Source: Mytilisepta virgata (lineage: Eukaryota; Mollusca; Bivalvia; Mytilida; Mytilidae). Taken from it: a DNA stretch of 64,000 nt. Location: contig CM051519.1 of NCBI GenBank assembly GCA_028015205.1, forward strand, positions 41,769,979 to 41,833,978. Direction: 5' to 3'. Shown in pieces: positions 46,802 through 60,339 of the stretch (position 1 is its first letter; each line of letters opens with the position of its first letter). The notes beneath the pieces were generated by a model. That model was not told where the DNA came from, made no database searches, and saw only the letters and a list, made by a program, of their open reading frames with translations. Both the position numbers and the translations under genes were made by a program.

Positions 46802-46807
46802 AATAAA
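46802..46807 (+). promoter_or_regulatory. Candidate DPM3 poly(A) signal
   Basis: AATAAA about 150 nt beyond the DPM3 stop, the nearest canonical signal. Confidence 0.5.
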
Positions 46808-47582
46808 TTGCCTATTAGGTTTTTGTTTATTAATAAGAAAAATACAAAAATGTAAGTAAACTTGACAAATTGTTTAGAAATCTGAGGAATTTTCAATACT
46901 AAATCAAAATTCATAAATTTACAATGTCTTTCTGGTAAAAGTTTGGTATTTAAAAAAAATCTATTACAAGTCATAAATAAATGTATTGAAGAACATTGGT
47001 TACACATTGTTAAAAATGATCCTTCCACTTGTATCCTGGCCTAGTTCTACATTTTAAAAGAAAAATGTGTTTTTAGTAAGAGGACATAGACGTCTTTTAT
47101 GAAAACAGTATGATAAAGTATATGTGAGAAAATAATTAAAGTGTTTATTTCCTTTCTGTTTTAATTTGAGGTTGATTGTTGTGTTATGGGAAATTTATTC
47201 TTTCAATCTGACAGATGTTTTTTTATTGTTATAAGAAGGAAAATACTTCATTTGTTGTTGGAAAATATTGATACATTTTCCTATTTGACTATTATATATG
47301 TTTTCATGTTCTGTAATGTTTAATTCGTGTTCTAACATTATTCAAAATAGTAAACCTTTATACCGCAAATAATTAATAAGTGCTTGTGTTTGTTTTCTCA
47401 TTAATTGATAACTGTAATTGCTGTGATTTCACAAATTTCTAAATTTCCAATTTTTGTAAAAATAAGAAAATTGTATCTGTGGATTGAAATGAATTTTTCA
47501 TTCCTTCCAAATGCATTTATTTAGCAAATTTCCCAGATCTTGTTGGTATATTGCATTTTCACTCATTTTCATACTTTTTTTC

Positions 47583-47985
47583 AGTCAACACATTTTCAGA
47601 AATATTAATATACGAGTCAGTGACATTTTTTGGGGTGGATTTGAAAAAGGCACTGTTTTATCTAATATTTTGCAGACAAGTAGTAAATAGTAGTTGAATG
47701 TCTGGAAGTAGAGCTTCTGTATTAAAATTATATCAGTCTGTATATCTACTTCTGAAAGCTACTAGAAATGGGAATATTTTCCTAAGTCAACACATTTTCG
47801 GAATTATCAATATGTGAGTGACATTTGTTTTTTTGTGGAATTGAGAAAAGGCATGGATGTACCTTATTCTTTCAGACAAATAGTAAATAGCTGCAGTAGT
47901 GGAATGTCTGGAAGTAGTTTCTGTATTTAGTTATACCCAAAGTTTTATGTACCTCTGATTCTGAAAGCTACTGTAAATGAGGATT
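47583..47985 (+). repeat. 202-bp tandem duplication
   Basis: AGTCAACACATTTTCAGAAA starts at 47583 and AGTCAACACATTTTCGGAAT at 47785. Shared order after each: GTGACATTT, AGACAAGTAGTAAATAG or AGACAAATAGTAAATAG, GAATGTCTGGAAGTAG, CTGAAAGCTACT. Diverged but clearly one unit twice. Confidence 0.9.
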
Positions 47986-48985
47986 TTACTATAGTGCTCG
48001 ATATTTTTAAATAGAAATGTAGTGTTCCGTTAACCTTAACTATTACAGTATATAATACATGTATTGGTACTTAATTATGCTAATATTTGGTAATTATGCT
48101 AATATATGGTTTGTTGATCATGTTTAATTATTACTACACAATAAAGTTTTATTAATCAGTTTAAATATGTTGCTTTTGTGAATTTAGCCTCATCAGAGAA
48201 GTCATTTTAAATGATTGGTCAGCATTTTGAAAATGCTTTTCTCTGAATCAAAAAGACCCAAAATTTGCTGCCAAAAGGTACACAGTGACATGCTAATCCA
48301 TTACCTACAGCATATACATGTTCGTGCAATATAAAATTTCAAAGTACAGAATAAAATTGTAAGCAAAAACTGGAAATATTTAGGTGCAGTGCAATCAAAT
48401 ACTAAAGAATCTGTTGAACTGTACAGTTGATCAATGAACCGTGAAAATGAGATCAAGGTCTATTACCCTATTCAGCATAATAGAGAAAATATTTTCATTG
48501 GCTGATAACTGAATAAGGCCAAAGCAAGTTCATTCTTTGTTTGGAGTCAACTTCTTTTACAAATGCAGGACAGTATGAGACAAACAAAACAACAAAATAA
48601 AACAAATATTAAAACTTGTAGTAAAACTGAACTTTCCTTGACCTAGACCATGTAGACTTTAGAGATATCAAGGTTCCAACTGGCCACGAGATAAAAAAAT
48701 TCTTAGTTCTCAACGGTCCCAGAAAGATTGGAATATGATACTTTATGGATGGTCATATTGCCTTTTGGTTCATGTGAGTTAAAATAATTTTATGTGAAAT
48801 TTTGACAGCTTTTTTCAATTTCATAATGAATGTTGCCATTTTATACACCAGATACAGCATAATGGCCATTAACATTAGTATTTAGGCAAGAAAATAGCAT
48901 TGGCTTAGTTTTCTTAAAGTCCTCAAACTTCATAGGTTTTTTCCTTAAATTTCAAAGCAAAACTTGATAATCTACTTAATTAAAA

Positions 48986-51306
48986 ATGGGCCAAAGGCTC
49001 AACTGGCAGGGTTGCATTTAAATTGTAATGTGTATGAAAGGATTGATTACATGTAAAACTGTGATATTTCTTAAGATGGCTTACTATTCCTTCATGCAAA
49101 TCTTTAATATGATTCTGCAAAGATCTGGATTAAAAGCTGTAAGAGCAGTTAAACAAAATTGGCACCCTCCATACAATATTGTCACAAAAAATGACCAAGT
49201 TCAACAACATGGAAAATCTGACTAAAATTGTTCAAATTATATCATTCATACTTCTCGATGCTCATCTATATGTCTATAAACAGTCTGCAGTTTCAATCAC
49301 GGTTAAGTATGTGTACCAAGTCATACTATCCTGTTTTTTTATGTTTGTGTTTGTGCTTTTGTTTTGTCCGTTGGCTGACATTGATCGTCACTGTTGACTG
49401 TTCATGTTATCTATTTTGTTGTTTATTAACCTATCAGAAAGAAATGACACTGTTATAAAGGTCCTTTAATACACTCATTCCTTACAACTTTGGTTAATAT
49501 TTGCCTTGTAGTTGCAGATGATGAAACTGATTTCCCATAGGCTTCAATGCATATCGATCTGCCACCATAGCCAATATGTTAACCACTCAATCAACAAATG
49601 AGGAATGTTTTTGGAGGGTGCTTTGTTCATCATTCTTATAAAGTTTCAATCTTTGGCATAGTAGTTTTAGAGGAGAAGAAATTTGAAATTTTGACCAATC
49701 AGAATCAAGAATTGCCTCGGGTAGCCATGTTTTGCATCCAATCCAAATGATATTAAAACTGTTTATAAAGGACCTTCACTACATTATTCCTGCCAATTTT
49801 GGTTATTACAGACCCTGTAGATTCAGAGATGATGAAATAGTGCTTTCCGATAGGCTTCAATCCAAACCTATGGACCAGTGTGGCCACCATGTATGCAACC
49901 TGATCTATACCAAATGAGGAATCTACATGTATGTAAAGGATCACCTAATCATCATTCCTAAAAAGTCTGGCATATTAGTTTTAGAGAAGGAAAATTTGTC
50001 AAATCAAAATGAAGAATGCCCTCTGGTTCAATTTGGCACTTTGGTTTCAGAGGAGATGATGAATTGTCTAACAATAGACACATAGATCACCTAAGAACAA
50101 TCGCGGGTATGAATAGGTAAAATTGGAGAATTGTTTTAGAGAATATTTCAATCTAAAGGTTTAATGACTGTGAATGCCAACTTGTGTGTCCCAGTAAGCT
50201 ATACGTGTAAAAGGAAAGCTCAGACATTTTTTATATTAAATTTAAGATGGAATTGTCAAAGATGGTGAAAAATGCAGTTAGGCATGGTTAAACATGAAGC
50301 AGATGTGCCACAGGTAAAAAAATCGGTATCCAACCTTAAAATTAAACCCATCATGATGATGGTTCATACCATTTATAAACTAGAGGCCCAAAGGGCTGAG
50401 CCTGTATCGCTTGACTGCATGAAAGCCATTTTTATTGATGTACCTCAGAGATGTCACTTCTCCCTATCATGAAGTGTGGTAAGCCTTGTAGGAACCAAAT
50501 TATTCTTCAAGGCCCTTCTACTTACAGGTCAGCATATTCTAAAATTTGGCGGTTCTCCAGAAGACTTTTGCATGTATTTCCCATAGGGTCTTATGTTAAC
50601 CTAAGTCCTCTGTTGAAGGCCATTTTGAATTAGGGGTCGTAACCAGAGTAACAACACTTGGTGAGCACCTTAAGAGGGACATTCAGACCATGTTTGGTTT
50701 TAAGCAATTCTGCAGTTCTGTAGATTTTTGTTATATGTCATATACACTTTTTGTCAAGTTTGGCTCTATTTTGGCCAAGCAGTTTAAGAGAAAAATAAAC
50801 CAATCAGAAACAAGAATTGCCCATGGTGGCCATGTTTGTTGCCTGATCTGGACAAAATGAGGAAACTTTTGTCAGAAAAACCTCCAACAGATCTTCCTGT
50901 CAAGTTTCGTTCCATTTGGCCAAGCGATTTCAGAGATTTTTTCATATCAACCAATCAGAAACAGGAACTGCCCATGTCGACCATATTTGTAGTCCAATCG
51001 GGAATAAAGGAGGAAATTTTATAAAGGACCTTCCATATATGCTTCCTGTCAAGTTTTGTTCCATTTGGCCCAGCAGTTTCAGAGATTTTGAAAACTAAGC
51101 CAATCACAAACAAAAATTGCCCATGTTTGTTGTCTGATCGGGACAAAATGAGTAATCTTTATCAAGGACCTTACATAGATGCTTCCTGCCAAATTTAATT
51201 CCATTTGGCCCAGTGGTTTCAGAGGAGAAGATTAAAATGTGAAAAGTTAACAGACGCCAGGTGATGACGATGACAAAAGCTCACATGGCCTGTGGCCAGG
51301 CGAGCT
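48986..51306 (-). repeat. AGCTCACCTG-family repeats, reverse orientation, probably two copies
   Basis: Begins GGGCCAAAGGCTCAACTGGC and ends AGCTCACATGGCCTGTGGCC followed by AGGCGAGCT. A second start-like stretch (CTAGAGGCCCAAAGGGCTGA, GCCTGTATCGC) at 50380 suggests a younger copy 50380-51306 within or beside an older one. Units read TTTCAGAGGAGAAG, CAAGTTTCGTTCCATTTGGC, CAATCAGAAACAAGAATTGC. Non-coding. Confidence 0.7.
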
Positions 51307-51699
51307 AATTAGTTTTGGCTTATAGCTGCTAAGAATGTTTTGACCAAAAATTTCAATATTCCAAATGGTGAAAATGTAGGTCTGCATCATTACTTAGGAA
51401 GCAGATGTGTCCATGGCTACAAAATCGGTAAGCACTTTACAACTCATCATGGTCATAAAGTTTACACTTATGATGTAACAAAATTGAAGTTAAAACATAA
51501 AGGCTTATTATATTGGTGTAGCATGTGCATTTTACTATATATATCTTCAATAAGTGGTTGTTGACATTTGAATATTTTTACATTAGTAGATATTACATAC
51601 ATGTGGTACAGGATAGTAAAATGCTTTTTCCAGTAATTTGCTAGGAGTGACCATTTGGTCCATTAAATTCATCTTAAATGTTCATCAACCTATCAAAAT

Positions 51700-51890
51700 T
51701 GAGGCTGTGAGTTCAAAATCACCTCATTGCAAGGTGGGTTCGACTCCAATCTTTAATTGACAAGGATGGCAAGTTTTTCTGCCATAGCTCTTGGTTCTAT
51801 TGCAGTACCCTGTCTTCCTCCACCAATAAAAACTTGCAGCTATTATATAATTAAATGTGCTGAAAGTGGCTTAAAACCCCAATAATCCAG
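51700..51890 (+). mobile_element. tRNA-derived SINE, family B, 5'-truncated old copy
   Basis: TTGAGGCTGTGAGTTCAAAA, GGGTTCGACTCCAATC, TTGACAAGGATGGCAAGTTT, CTTCCTCCACCAATAAAAAC, AAATGTGCTGAAAGTGGCTT match the right part of 22131-22394 with many substitutions. Confidence 0.75.
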
Positions 51891-54466
51891 AAATATCTAA
51901 CTTTCTACCCTATACTAATTCTAGATTTGTTGAATGATATTACAAGACCAATTCCATACGTAAAACATTTTATTTTTCTAAAACTATGGTCTAATTAATG
52001 ATATTCTATGTTCTAGATTTGGTTAATATATAGCTTTAATAAATTTTTACACATTTACTTACACATAACATATATCACATCTTTAATAGAATCTTAAGAA
52101 AGGGGACAAATATAACAGAAAAATAATCCACAACAAAAACAAGCAACATTGGTTCACTACAATATTAAATGCTTATATTGTCCATAACTATGATGAAACA
52201 TGAATTATACTGATGAAAAAAAAATATAACAAAAAATATTTATATATACAAATAGAAACATAACAAAAAGATAGCAAATTTAGTATGAAAATGGATTTGT
52301 TGTAACTTTATCAATGAAAAATGTACAAAATGTTTATAGTGAAAAGGCTAAAATGCCTAAAACAGATTGCATGATTGTAATTCAATAAAAAAAAGTTTTT
52401 CTTTAAATGATATTAAATATAAAATACACTACAAATAGACTATATTGGAAATAAAAATTCATAAAACAGGAGTAGAACAATTATCTAAAAACTACTTAAA
52501 ATTAATTATAAAATTTGCTCCAATTAAATTTTATTTTTAACAGTTCAAATTGATCCTACCCTCATTCACATGACATTTGTATTTGCTACAATTTACCTAA
52601 GAATCTTATCAAATATGATTTAAGTTTTGGGAAGTGAGTTTGAGATCCAAAAAAAATTTTGAAACTGTAACTGTCTAAAATTCTCAATGAAAGCAAAGAA
52701 TAACATACATATAAAATCTACTTTTTTCTAAGGTTTCAAAAAAAAAATAAATTCTTTCGTGACGGAGGAGACTACAAGCTAACAGTTAGTATTGAAAAAT
52801 ACGAGACCTCAGAAATATTTATTTTGGGTCATCCCCTCTTGTACATGTTTACAAGTTCAGATAACTGTACTTTTTCAAAAGGCTCTTAAATCATCTAAAC
52901 AACCGATATTTGTGAACAACAACCATCATTAGATAAGTTTTAGAATGATGATGATTTACTTATAGTACAGTCTGTATGAATGATGATAATGATGAATTAG
53001 TGACAGAATATGGCACAAAAATTTTAAAATCTGATGGAAATAATTTGATGAACATGTCATGGACAGTTTATTTACAATTTGATAATTTTGCATGCAGAAA
53101 ATTGCATTGGTGTCAAATATTCTGTAAAAATGTAATTTAATTTACATTTATGTATATTAAATCATTGCCCTGAATATACTTGTGTCATCGCCGCAAAAAA
53201 TCTTTGTTCTTAAAATGTCCTTAAAAGTTTTGCAAAATTTACTCAGAAAAATTTGACAATTCTGACTTTGTGTTAATTCAGAATGAATTCACGAAGAAAT
53301 CTACTACCTAAGATTATTATAATTGTAATAATTAGCACTCTCAGAAATATAAAATACAAAAATAAATCTTTGCATGATATTCTATTCATGAAAAGATAGT
53401 GATGCAAACTAATTGCTTGAGAGAGAATATATTACTCTGTGCAAGTTAAGCTATTTTTACAGCCATAATGCCAAAACATTTTTTTTACCAATGGATATAA
53501 ATAGTTATTGACAAATTTTATTAAAAAAATCTCGAGTTATTAAGATTCTGTAAAACATTAATTTAACACCAAAATTACAAACAATGACGTTGTATACATC
53601 TAGAAATATTAACACCTGAACATACACATCAATATATTTACAACATGTACAAATTAAAGGCAGACCCATTATATCCCTTAAAATTGTACTGTCCATTCCC
53701 CTAAACTGATATACTGTGTTTAACAAAAAGTCATTTCAGTTGACAATAAGAGGGGAAATAACTCTTCAGTGAAATATGTTCGCCTATATACAATTAAAGC
53801 TTTTGGTGACCAACTAACATTTTCTGGATATTACTTGCCAAAAAGAAAAACTTTATAATTTTTGTAGTTATGTTTTTATTTATAAAAGAGAAATCTTTAT
53901 CTTTCTGTAGTTATATTCTTTAAGTACAAAATTACTTATCTATACAAAATATGCGAATATTTACCACTTTAAAAAGGCTTTGTGGATCATCTAATATTAC
54001 CAAAGAATCTTTATTTGTTTCCTGAATGAAACCTAAACTTCAGAAATTTTGGATATGTGCTTCCTCTGCATAATAATTTAAGGGAAAAAATAATAAGTTC
54101 TAATTAGGAGATAAAAACATAAAGAAGCCACAAAGAACACAAAGAATAATAAAAGTATTCCCAAACTCACAATATGACATTAATACTTTAAGTACAATGC
54201 ACATTATAACCAATTTTAAATACTGATTTTTATATTACATGGCCAAACATTTAAACATAAGAAGGGTGAAATATATTTTTACTATTATTTTCTTTTGGCA
54301 GAAATGTTTTTGGCATATTCAATATCGGGAATTTTTATAGTATGGTTTTTGTTCTTTAAATTAGATTTTTTTTCATTAAAGAAAATTACACCTGCAATAC
54401 AGTTTTTTCTGGTGCTCAAAATTTAACTTTAGTTATTGTTCACCATCTGTCATCAAACCTAAGATC
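51891..54466. other. Intergenic, no gene seen
   Basis: Very AT-rich spacer between converging DPM3 and the zinc-finger gene; part could be 3' UTR of the latter. No supported exon or repeat family. Confidence 0.5.
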
Positions 54467-54469
54467 CTG

Positions 54470-54660
54470 GGCCCAGTTGTTCAAAAGTTAATCACTTTTT
54501 TTCACTTTCAATTATTTCGATTAAGTAATATTTCTGTACAAAATTTTGCATAGACACACAAAGTCATAGAATTAACCCATCAGAAAATGTTCAGTCCTTA
54601 TAACGAAAGAAGCAAAAAGTTGAAACTGGAAATTGTAATTAACTTTTGAACAACTGGGCC
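54470..54660. mobile_element. Harbinger-like MITE, 191 bp
   Basis: Perfect inverted ends of 23 bp beginning GGCCCAGTTGTTCAAAAGTT. CTG flanks both sides (54467-54469 and 54661-54663). The interior is AT-rich and non-coding. A 3-bp duplication with GGCC ends suggests PIF/Harbinger, by inference. Confidence 0.88.
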
Positions 54661-54663
54661 CTG

Positions 54664-56968
54664 ATATCAATAACCTGTTTCTACCTAACAGTTGCCTTTG
54701 GCATTTAGGGTTTTAATTAAATCAGGCAATTATTATTGTTAGATAACAGACAACCTTTTTTAATACACGTTTCAAGGAAACCCTAGAATGATCATTTCAA
54801 AAATTTGGGTTCAGAATTGGATACAACTGAAATACTCATTGTTTTACCATTTGCAAACAAATCAGCAATTAGAAACATTTTGGGGAATATCTCTCGAAAC
54901 AAGTTACTATTGCAAGAAGGGAGGTAATTCTTACTCTGCAAACAATTGGTGTATTTATTTACCTGTCTTTTGCCATATTTGGTAATCTGGTACTGTGTTA
55001 CGGTCTATTCCAAGCCAAGTGTAATTTCAACATTTTTATTGCATTTTAAAATAGTTAAGCTAAAACTTATAATTGTCTATTTAGAAGTTAGAATTTTAAG
55101 TTTCTTGGTGTTTAAAATTTCATCATAAATTTTATAACAATATGGAGCTTGTAAAATTTCTATAAAAATAAAAACTTAATGCAAAAAATAAAACAACAAT
55201 TTATGCATTAATAAACAAGTGGAAAAAATATTTAAAACAACAAGCATTTGTAGAATTATAAACAATTGTACAATTCAAATAATTATTTTTTAACAAAAAG
55301 TAGATACAAATTCATTTAGAAATATTTTTTTTTGTAAATTCTTGGAAAAACCCATCATCCTCAAGCAGACATCACTGATAAGTTTAATGTCAACAGTAAA
55401 CACCTTTTGATATTTCCAAAGATAAAAAAAGAGTTGAAGTTTTGCAAGAAATATTATATGTAAGGTAACATGTGAACATATGATATTAATACTTACTAAA
55501 TAATACATGAAAATGAAATAATAAAAAATGCTGATCATATACATGTACTGTTAGTGGCTTGAATTGGACCACTACTAGATCCTAGAAAAGTCTTGGAAGT
55601 GGAATAACTATTAACACACCTTAGTTAGTTCAGATTCAAAATTTTTAAGTTGGAAATGATTTTTGGAAGGTGCTAAGGTTGCTATACTGCAAAACTATTA
55701 AGTACAAAATTATATCAATAATAAAAATAATACTTTTAAGTACAGCTTTGGAATTGTTAAATGCAACCAAAATACTACAACAAATTTGCCTAAAAATTAA
55801 GCATTATTGCTTTTCAAAGAAACCTGGTTTAAATCTTCCCAATTTAAAATCTATTGTCTCCCCTTATTTATAACTGTTATTGTATGATGTGACATGTCAT
55901 AAGCCGATTTTTAACTGTCGCATGTGTAAACATATTGTATTTATGGTATGCTAAAAAAGTAGTAATCCAAGGATGGGTAAATTTGTTTATTGTACCAATA
56001 ACAACAAGGATTTAGGCTTTGTGTAGCACACTCATAAGCTCCGATATTGAGTCTATTTTTAATTAGAAGGGGGACAAATACACATAATCGCATACATTAC
56101 AATGATCAGTCTAATGCTTGTATGGTCATCTTCTAAAGTGAACTTGATGCATACCTTTATAATTTCTGAAAACACTAGTATTTATTTATTACAGATCAAC
56201 TATTGAAATATACAATCTTTTCTCAAATTAGGATGTGTTCTCTATTTCTGACAAATTATAAAACAAGAAGATACATTTGTAAGTGACAGGAAACAGGATT
56301 TTCCTACACTGGTGTTTTCAGCCAACAAGCTCCAAAACAAATAAAAAATACTGGTTATGCAGTGGACTTTATTTTTGGAATCTTTTTTCCATTTAATTCA
56401 TTTTCTTTCTTTTTTTGATTCATAAAAAAACATGTTCCTTTTCAAACACAAAGTATAAGTTAAGTTTTGTCTGTTCACTGTTATACTGATTCCTGGAATT
56501 TTCAAAATATAAAGTGTGTGTTTGGCTTGTTTTCTTATGTTGATTTTTGGAATTATAACTTGCCGATTTTTGAAATCTGTTATTGCTGGGTGTTTCACTG
56601 ACAATGTATGATTCGACTACTTTTCCTATTGCTTCATAATACTTAATTGCTAGTTATTTATAATAACTGAGTATTGTTTTTCTTTTTATAAAAAACAAAA
56701 GCACATAATTTTCATATTTTGATTTCAGCAAAAAAAATGGTAGGTTTTAAGTAATATCTTGTCCCTTCTTAAAAAAGATTTGTCAACTGATAGTCTTACC
56801 TTTACAAAACTAGCCCTAAAGTCTTTGAATGCAAATTAAATTTACAAGTATATATTTTACCCTACAATACAAGTATCCCTTAATTTTATGATAGACAATA
56901 TAAAATGTGTACTGCTTGTAAAAAATTTAAATCAAAATAAATAAATGCATTACTTATAAGACAACTTT
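54664..56968 (-). other. Probable 3' UTR and downstream of the zinc-finger gene
   Basis: No coding exon. On the - strand AATAAA occurs at 56368-56373 and 56181-56190, candidate poly(A) signals 600-800 nt after the stop. Rest is AT-rich and featureless to me. Confidence 0.4.
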
Positions 56969-59900
56969 TCACTCATAAAACCTATGATTCATCATATTGT
57001 ATAACATAGGGTGTCTATATGCATCCTGAACTTGATTGTCCCCTGTAGCTGCAGCTGTGCCTGGACGTGGAACAAAGTCTCGATCCTGAACTACACTGGC
57101 ACCTGATGGATGTGAGAGTTTTGCAGATGCAGCTGCTGCTGCAGCATACTGTTTATCTAAACTGTATGGACTGTTCTGAAAATAACCTCTTGTGTAATCA
57201 CGGTCAAACACAGAATGTTGCCCGGGTACACCTGGTAAAAACGGACTGTTGGCTGCATCTGGTATATGTTGTGCATGATATACTGGATCCCTTGAGTACA
57301 TATATTTGTCGAGATGAAATGATGAGTTCAGCATGTTACTTGTAAACATACTAGATGCAGTTGTTTGAGGTAGTGCCCTGAAATCTGTAATGCCTGTTGT
57401 TGATTGACGGTAACGTTCATCAAATGTTTTTTGAGATGTATGTGCAGCAGCAGCACGGTTATAATCACTTAGTGATGTTGTTCCTGGATATGTATGACCT
57501 CCAAAGTAGCTCCCAATGTCAAATCTTTCTACAGAGAATGCATCATGTCCAATTTCTGGTCTCTGTGTCTGTGGAAGACCAGGAAACACATTTCTGTCTG
57601 TAACAGCACGTCGTGATGTATCGAACATAAAGTCACGCCCAGGCAGATAATTATCTTTACCAAACAATGATGTGGATGCGGCTGCTGATGGCCTATCAAT
57701 TGTGCGTCCCAAGTATGGACTTTGACTCCAATGTGCTGGTCGAACCTCCTGACTTGTCCAGGAGTTATGAAAAGGATTTCTAGCTATTGTTTGTGCCATA
57801 GCAGCAGAAGTACTACTGAACATATCCTCACGGGGCGGCACTGTGGTTGGTCGACGAAGAAGAGATGCATTGTTATGCTGTGCTAAGGCATTATCTGCCA
57901 TTCTATGTAAATTTTGTAAAGCATTAGGATCGCCTTGAGGCAAAAATGGTGTAGTCATTCTCTGCCTCTGTAAAAGTGCTTCATTTTCAGAGAATCGCAT
58001 GAAAGTTGAAGGAGTTGATACTGATGGGAATGAACTTTCTGCTGAATGAATGACTGGTCCTTCTCTTGTAGTTGGAGGCATAAATGTGTTCATAGAACTA
58101 ATACTTTCATAAACATTGTCCGGTATTCGGTCTGATGACCTTGAAACGCTTTCACTCCTGCCACTATAATGGTCTTCATTTTGACGATCCATTGACAAAA
58201 TCTCCATTCTCTTGTTAGACATGTCACTACCTTGGCTGTTTTCCCTATCATTACTACCGGTGCTTAAATTTAATGGTGGTGCATTAGCACTGAGATTCAA
58301 TGGAGGCAAGTCTTTTTGAGGAGAAGTTGGAAGGTTCAACTGTTCTGATGACTGCTCATTTTGAGAATTCATATGCTCCATTCTGTCATCCTCAGACCGA
58401 CTTGCAGAATCAAACTGTTGAAGATATTGACCTAGATATTCCTTGTCCACTTCAGGCATGGTTGATTCTGACTGTGAGCCATAATCATTATTTCCACCAG
58501 ATTGTGGACGTTGCTGTATAGGTTCCATAATTGGAGAATGATGAGCAGCGGGCATGTTTTCAGATTCCATATGTGAATAAGGAAGACTTTGTTCTCTTTC
58601 TTCTACCTTTTCCTCAATAGAAACTTCCCTAGAAGGTGTAGCACTGTAGCTTCCAGATAAGGCCTCAACAGATTCTCCATCTCTCTTTGTTTCAAATCCT
58701 GTTTGACTGTGAGCACTTGGTCCATAATCTGATGTTTGAACAGATTTTGGTGGTGATGATTCAAAATCTCTTGGAGTATGGGCAGGGACACTATGAATAT
58801 GTTCTGTAAGGTTTGATTTTGGAGGGGTAGATTCAAAGTCCCGTCCTGGAGTATCCATGTCATCTGGCCCTGACTCAATATCCCCTTCATCACTATCAAC
58901 AACAGGAGGAGGTCGAGGGGCAGGAGGAGGTTTCAAATCATCTTCAAAATCTGTATCAATTCCACTACTCATCTTATCAGACTCCATTTCACTCTGTTTT
59001 TCTACATTTTCATTTTCAGGCTTTACTTCATCGTCTTTCTTTTGCTCTTTCTCAACTTCTTCATCTGATTTATCTTTCTCTTGATTGGTAACCTCAGGCG
59101 CATTTTCCTTTACATTTTCATCACCTATATATTCCCTTGTATCGTCATCGTCATCTGTCGGAGGACTAATTACAGGGTTATCTAAATTATCTACTGTATC
59201 TTCATCTTCATCTCTAGCACCAGGAATTGTTCTATCTTCATCTTTATCAGAATCATTGCCTTCTTGATCAGTGCCCTCCTCCTTCTCATCCTTTTTCTCA
59301 TCTTCTGATTCTGGTGGAGGTCTTATTTTTCGAGGTCTACCGGCCTTTTTCTTTTTGGGTGGAGATTTTGGAGGAGTCTTCTTCAAACTTTCTTCTGCCA
59401 AAACATTTTTAGGTTTTCTTCCTCTTTTCTTTGGAATTTTTTCGATCTTTTTACGGCCTCTCCTTCCCCTTGGTTTCACATCATTGTTTTCTACCTCTTT
59501 CTTTTCTTTTGTTTCCTCCATCTTTTTAGTTGCATTTAATTTTGATTTCCTAGGTCCTCTTTTTTGGTTTACAACAGGTTTCTTTTCATTGCTTTGTTCT
59601 GTAATGTCTTTTATTTCTACTGTTTCAAAGCTTATATCAGTTTCAGGTTCAGCATAATTGATCTTTTTCTTCTTGCCTCGTCGCACAGGTTTTGGTTTGG
59701 GCTTATCAGTTTTTTCAATGCTCTCGTTTAGCTCTATATCAGTCGCTTCATCTTCTTTAGTTTCATCATCTTTTTTTGGAGCTGGTTGGTCTTCATCTTT
59801 GATATCTACTTTTTCAACTGATTTAGTAGGAGTCACATGATTCTTGGGTCTCTGAACAGGTAATGGAAGAGGAACAAGCATAGAATCATCACCAAATTCA

Positions 59901-60339
59901 TCGTCAGATTTAAATTCATAGAGATCAACAACTTTGTTTGTCACTGTAGAATCTGCTTTGGTAATATCGTTTGCACCAGCGGTTTCTAAATTTTTATCCA
60001 ATTCCTCGTTTGGATTGGCATCGCTGCCATCACATTTTGCAACTGAATTTACTATTGCAGTAATAATTTCCATACTTGTATCTTTGTTAACATTGTCAGT
60101 TTCTGCTTTTATTACTCCATTATTTGGAACACTGTCATTAGTCCGTTTTTCTCTCTTTTTGAAAACCACATTATGTACTTTTTGCAAATGATATCGGAGA
60201 GAACTTTTTTGTCGAAATTTAAAGTCGCACATGTTACACGACACTGGTTTTTCATTTGTATGCTGCCGAAGATGAACTCGAAGATTGTCTGCATGTCTAA
60301 AGGCTTTACCACAGTATGTACAACCAAACTTTCTTATAC
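56969..60339 (-). CDS. Zinc-finger gene, last coding exon
   Basis: Acceptor TTTTAG (60340-60341 end in AG on the - strand), stop TGA at 56969-56971. A single 3.37-kb exon is unusual beside the small exons of the other genes here, but common for the tails of large zinc-finger proteins. Many open frames on the + strand across it are shadows of its Lys/Glu/Ser-rich codons. Confidence 0.93.

Larger units (their letters stand above)
46654..48985 (+). other. DPM3 3' UTR and downstream spacer
   Basis: AATAAA at 46802-46807 (about 150 nt after the stop) and 48140-48145 are candidate poly(A) signals. A 202-bp tandem duplication lies at 47583-47985. No further gene seen. Confidence 0.5.

Noticed and set aside
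49028..51146. Several 60-75 codon frames between 49.0 and 51.2 kb
   Set aside because: They lie within dispersed repeat units and change frame between copies, so they are not genes.
59085..59657. Long + strand frames rich in Phe/Ser opposite the zinc-finger exon
   Set aside because: Antisense shadows of Lys/Glu/Asp-rich codons of the real gene.
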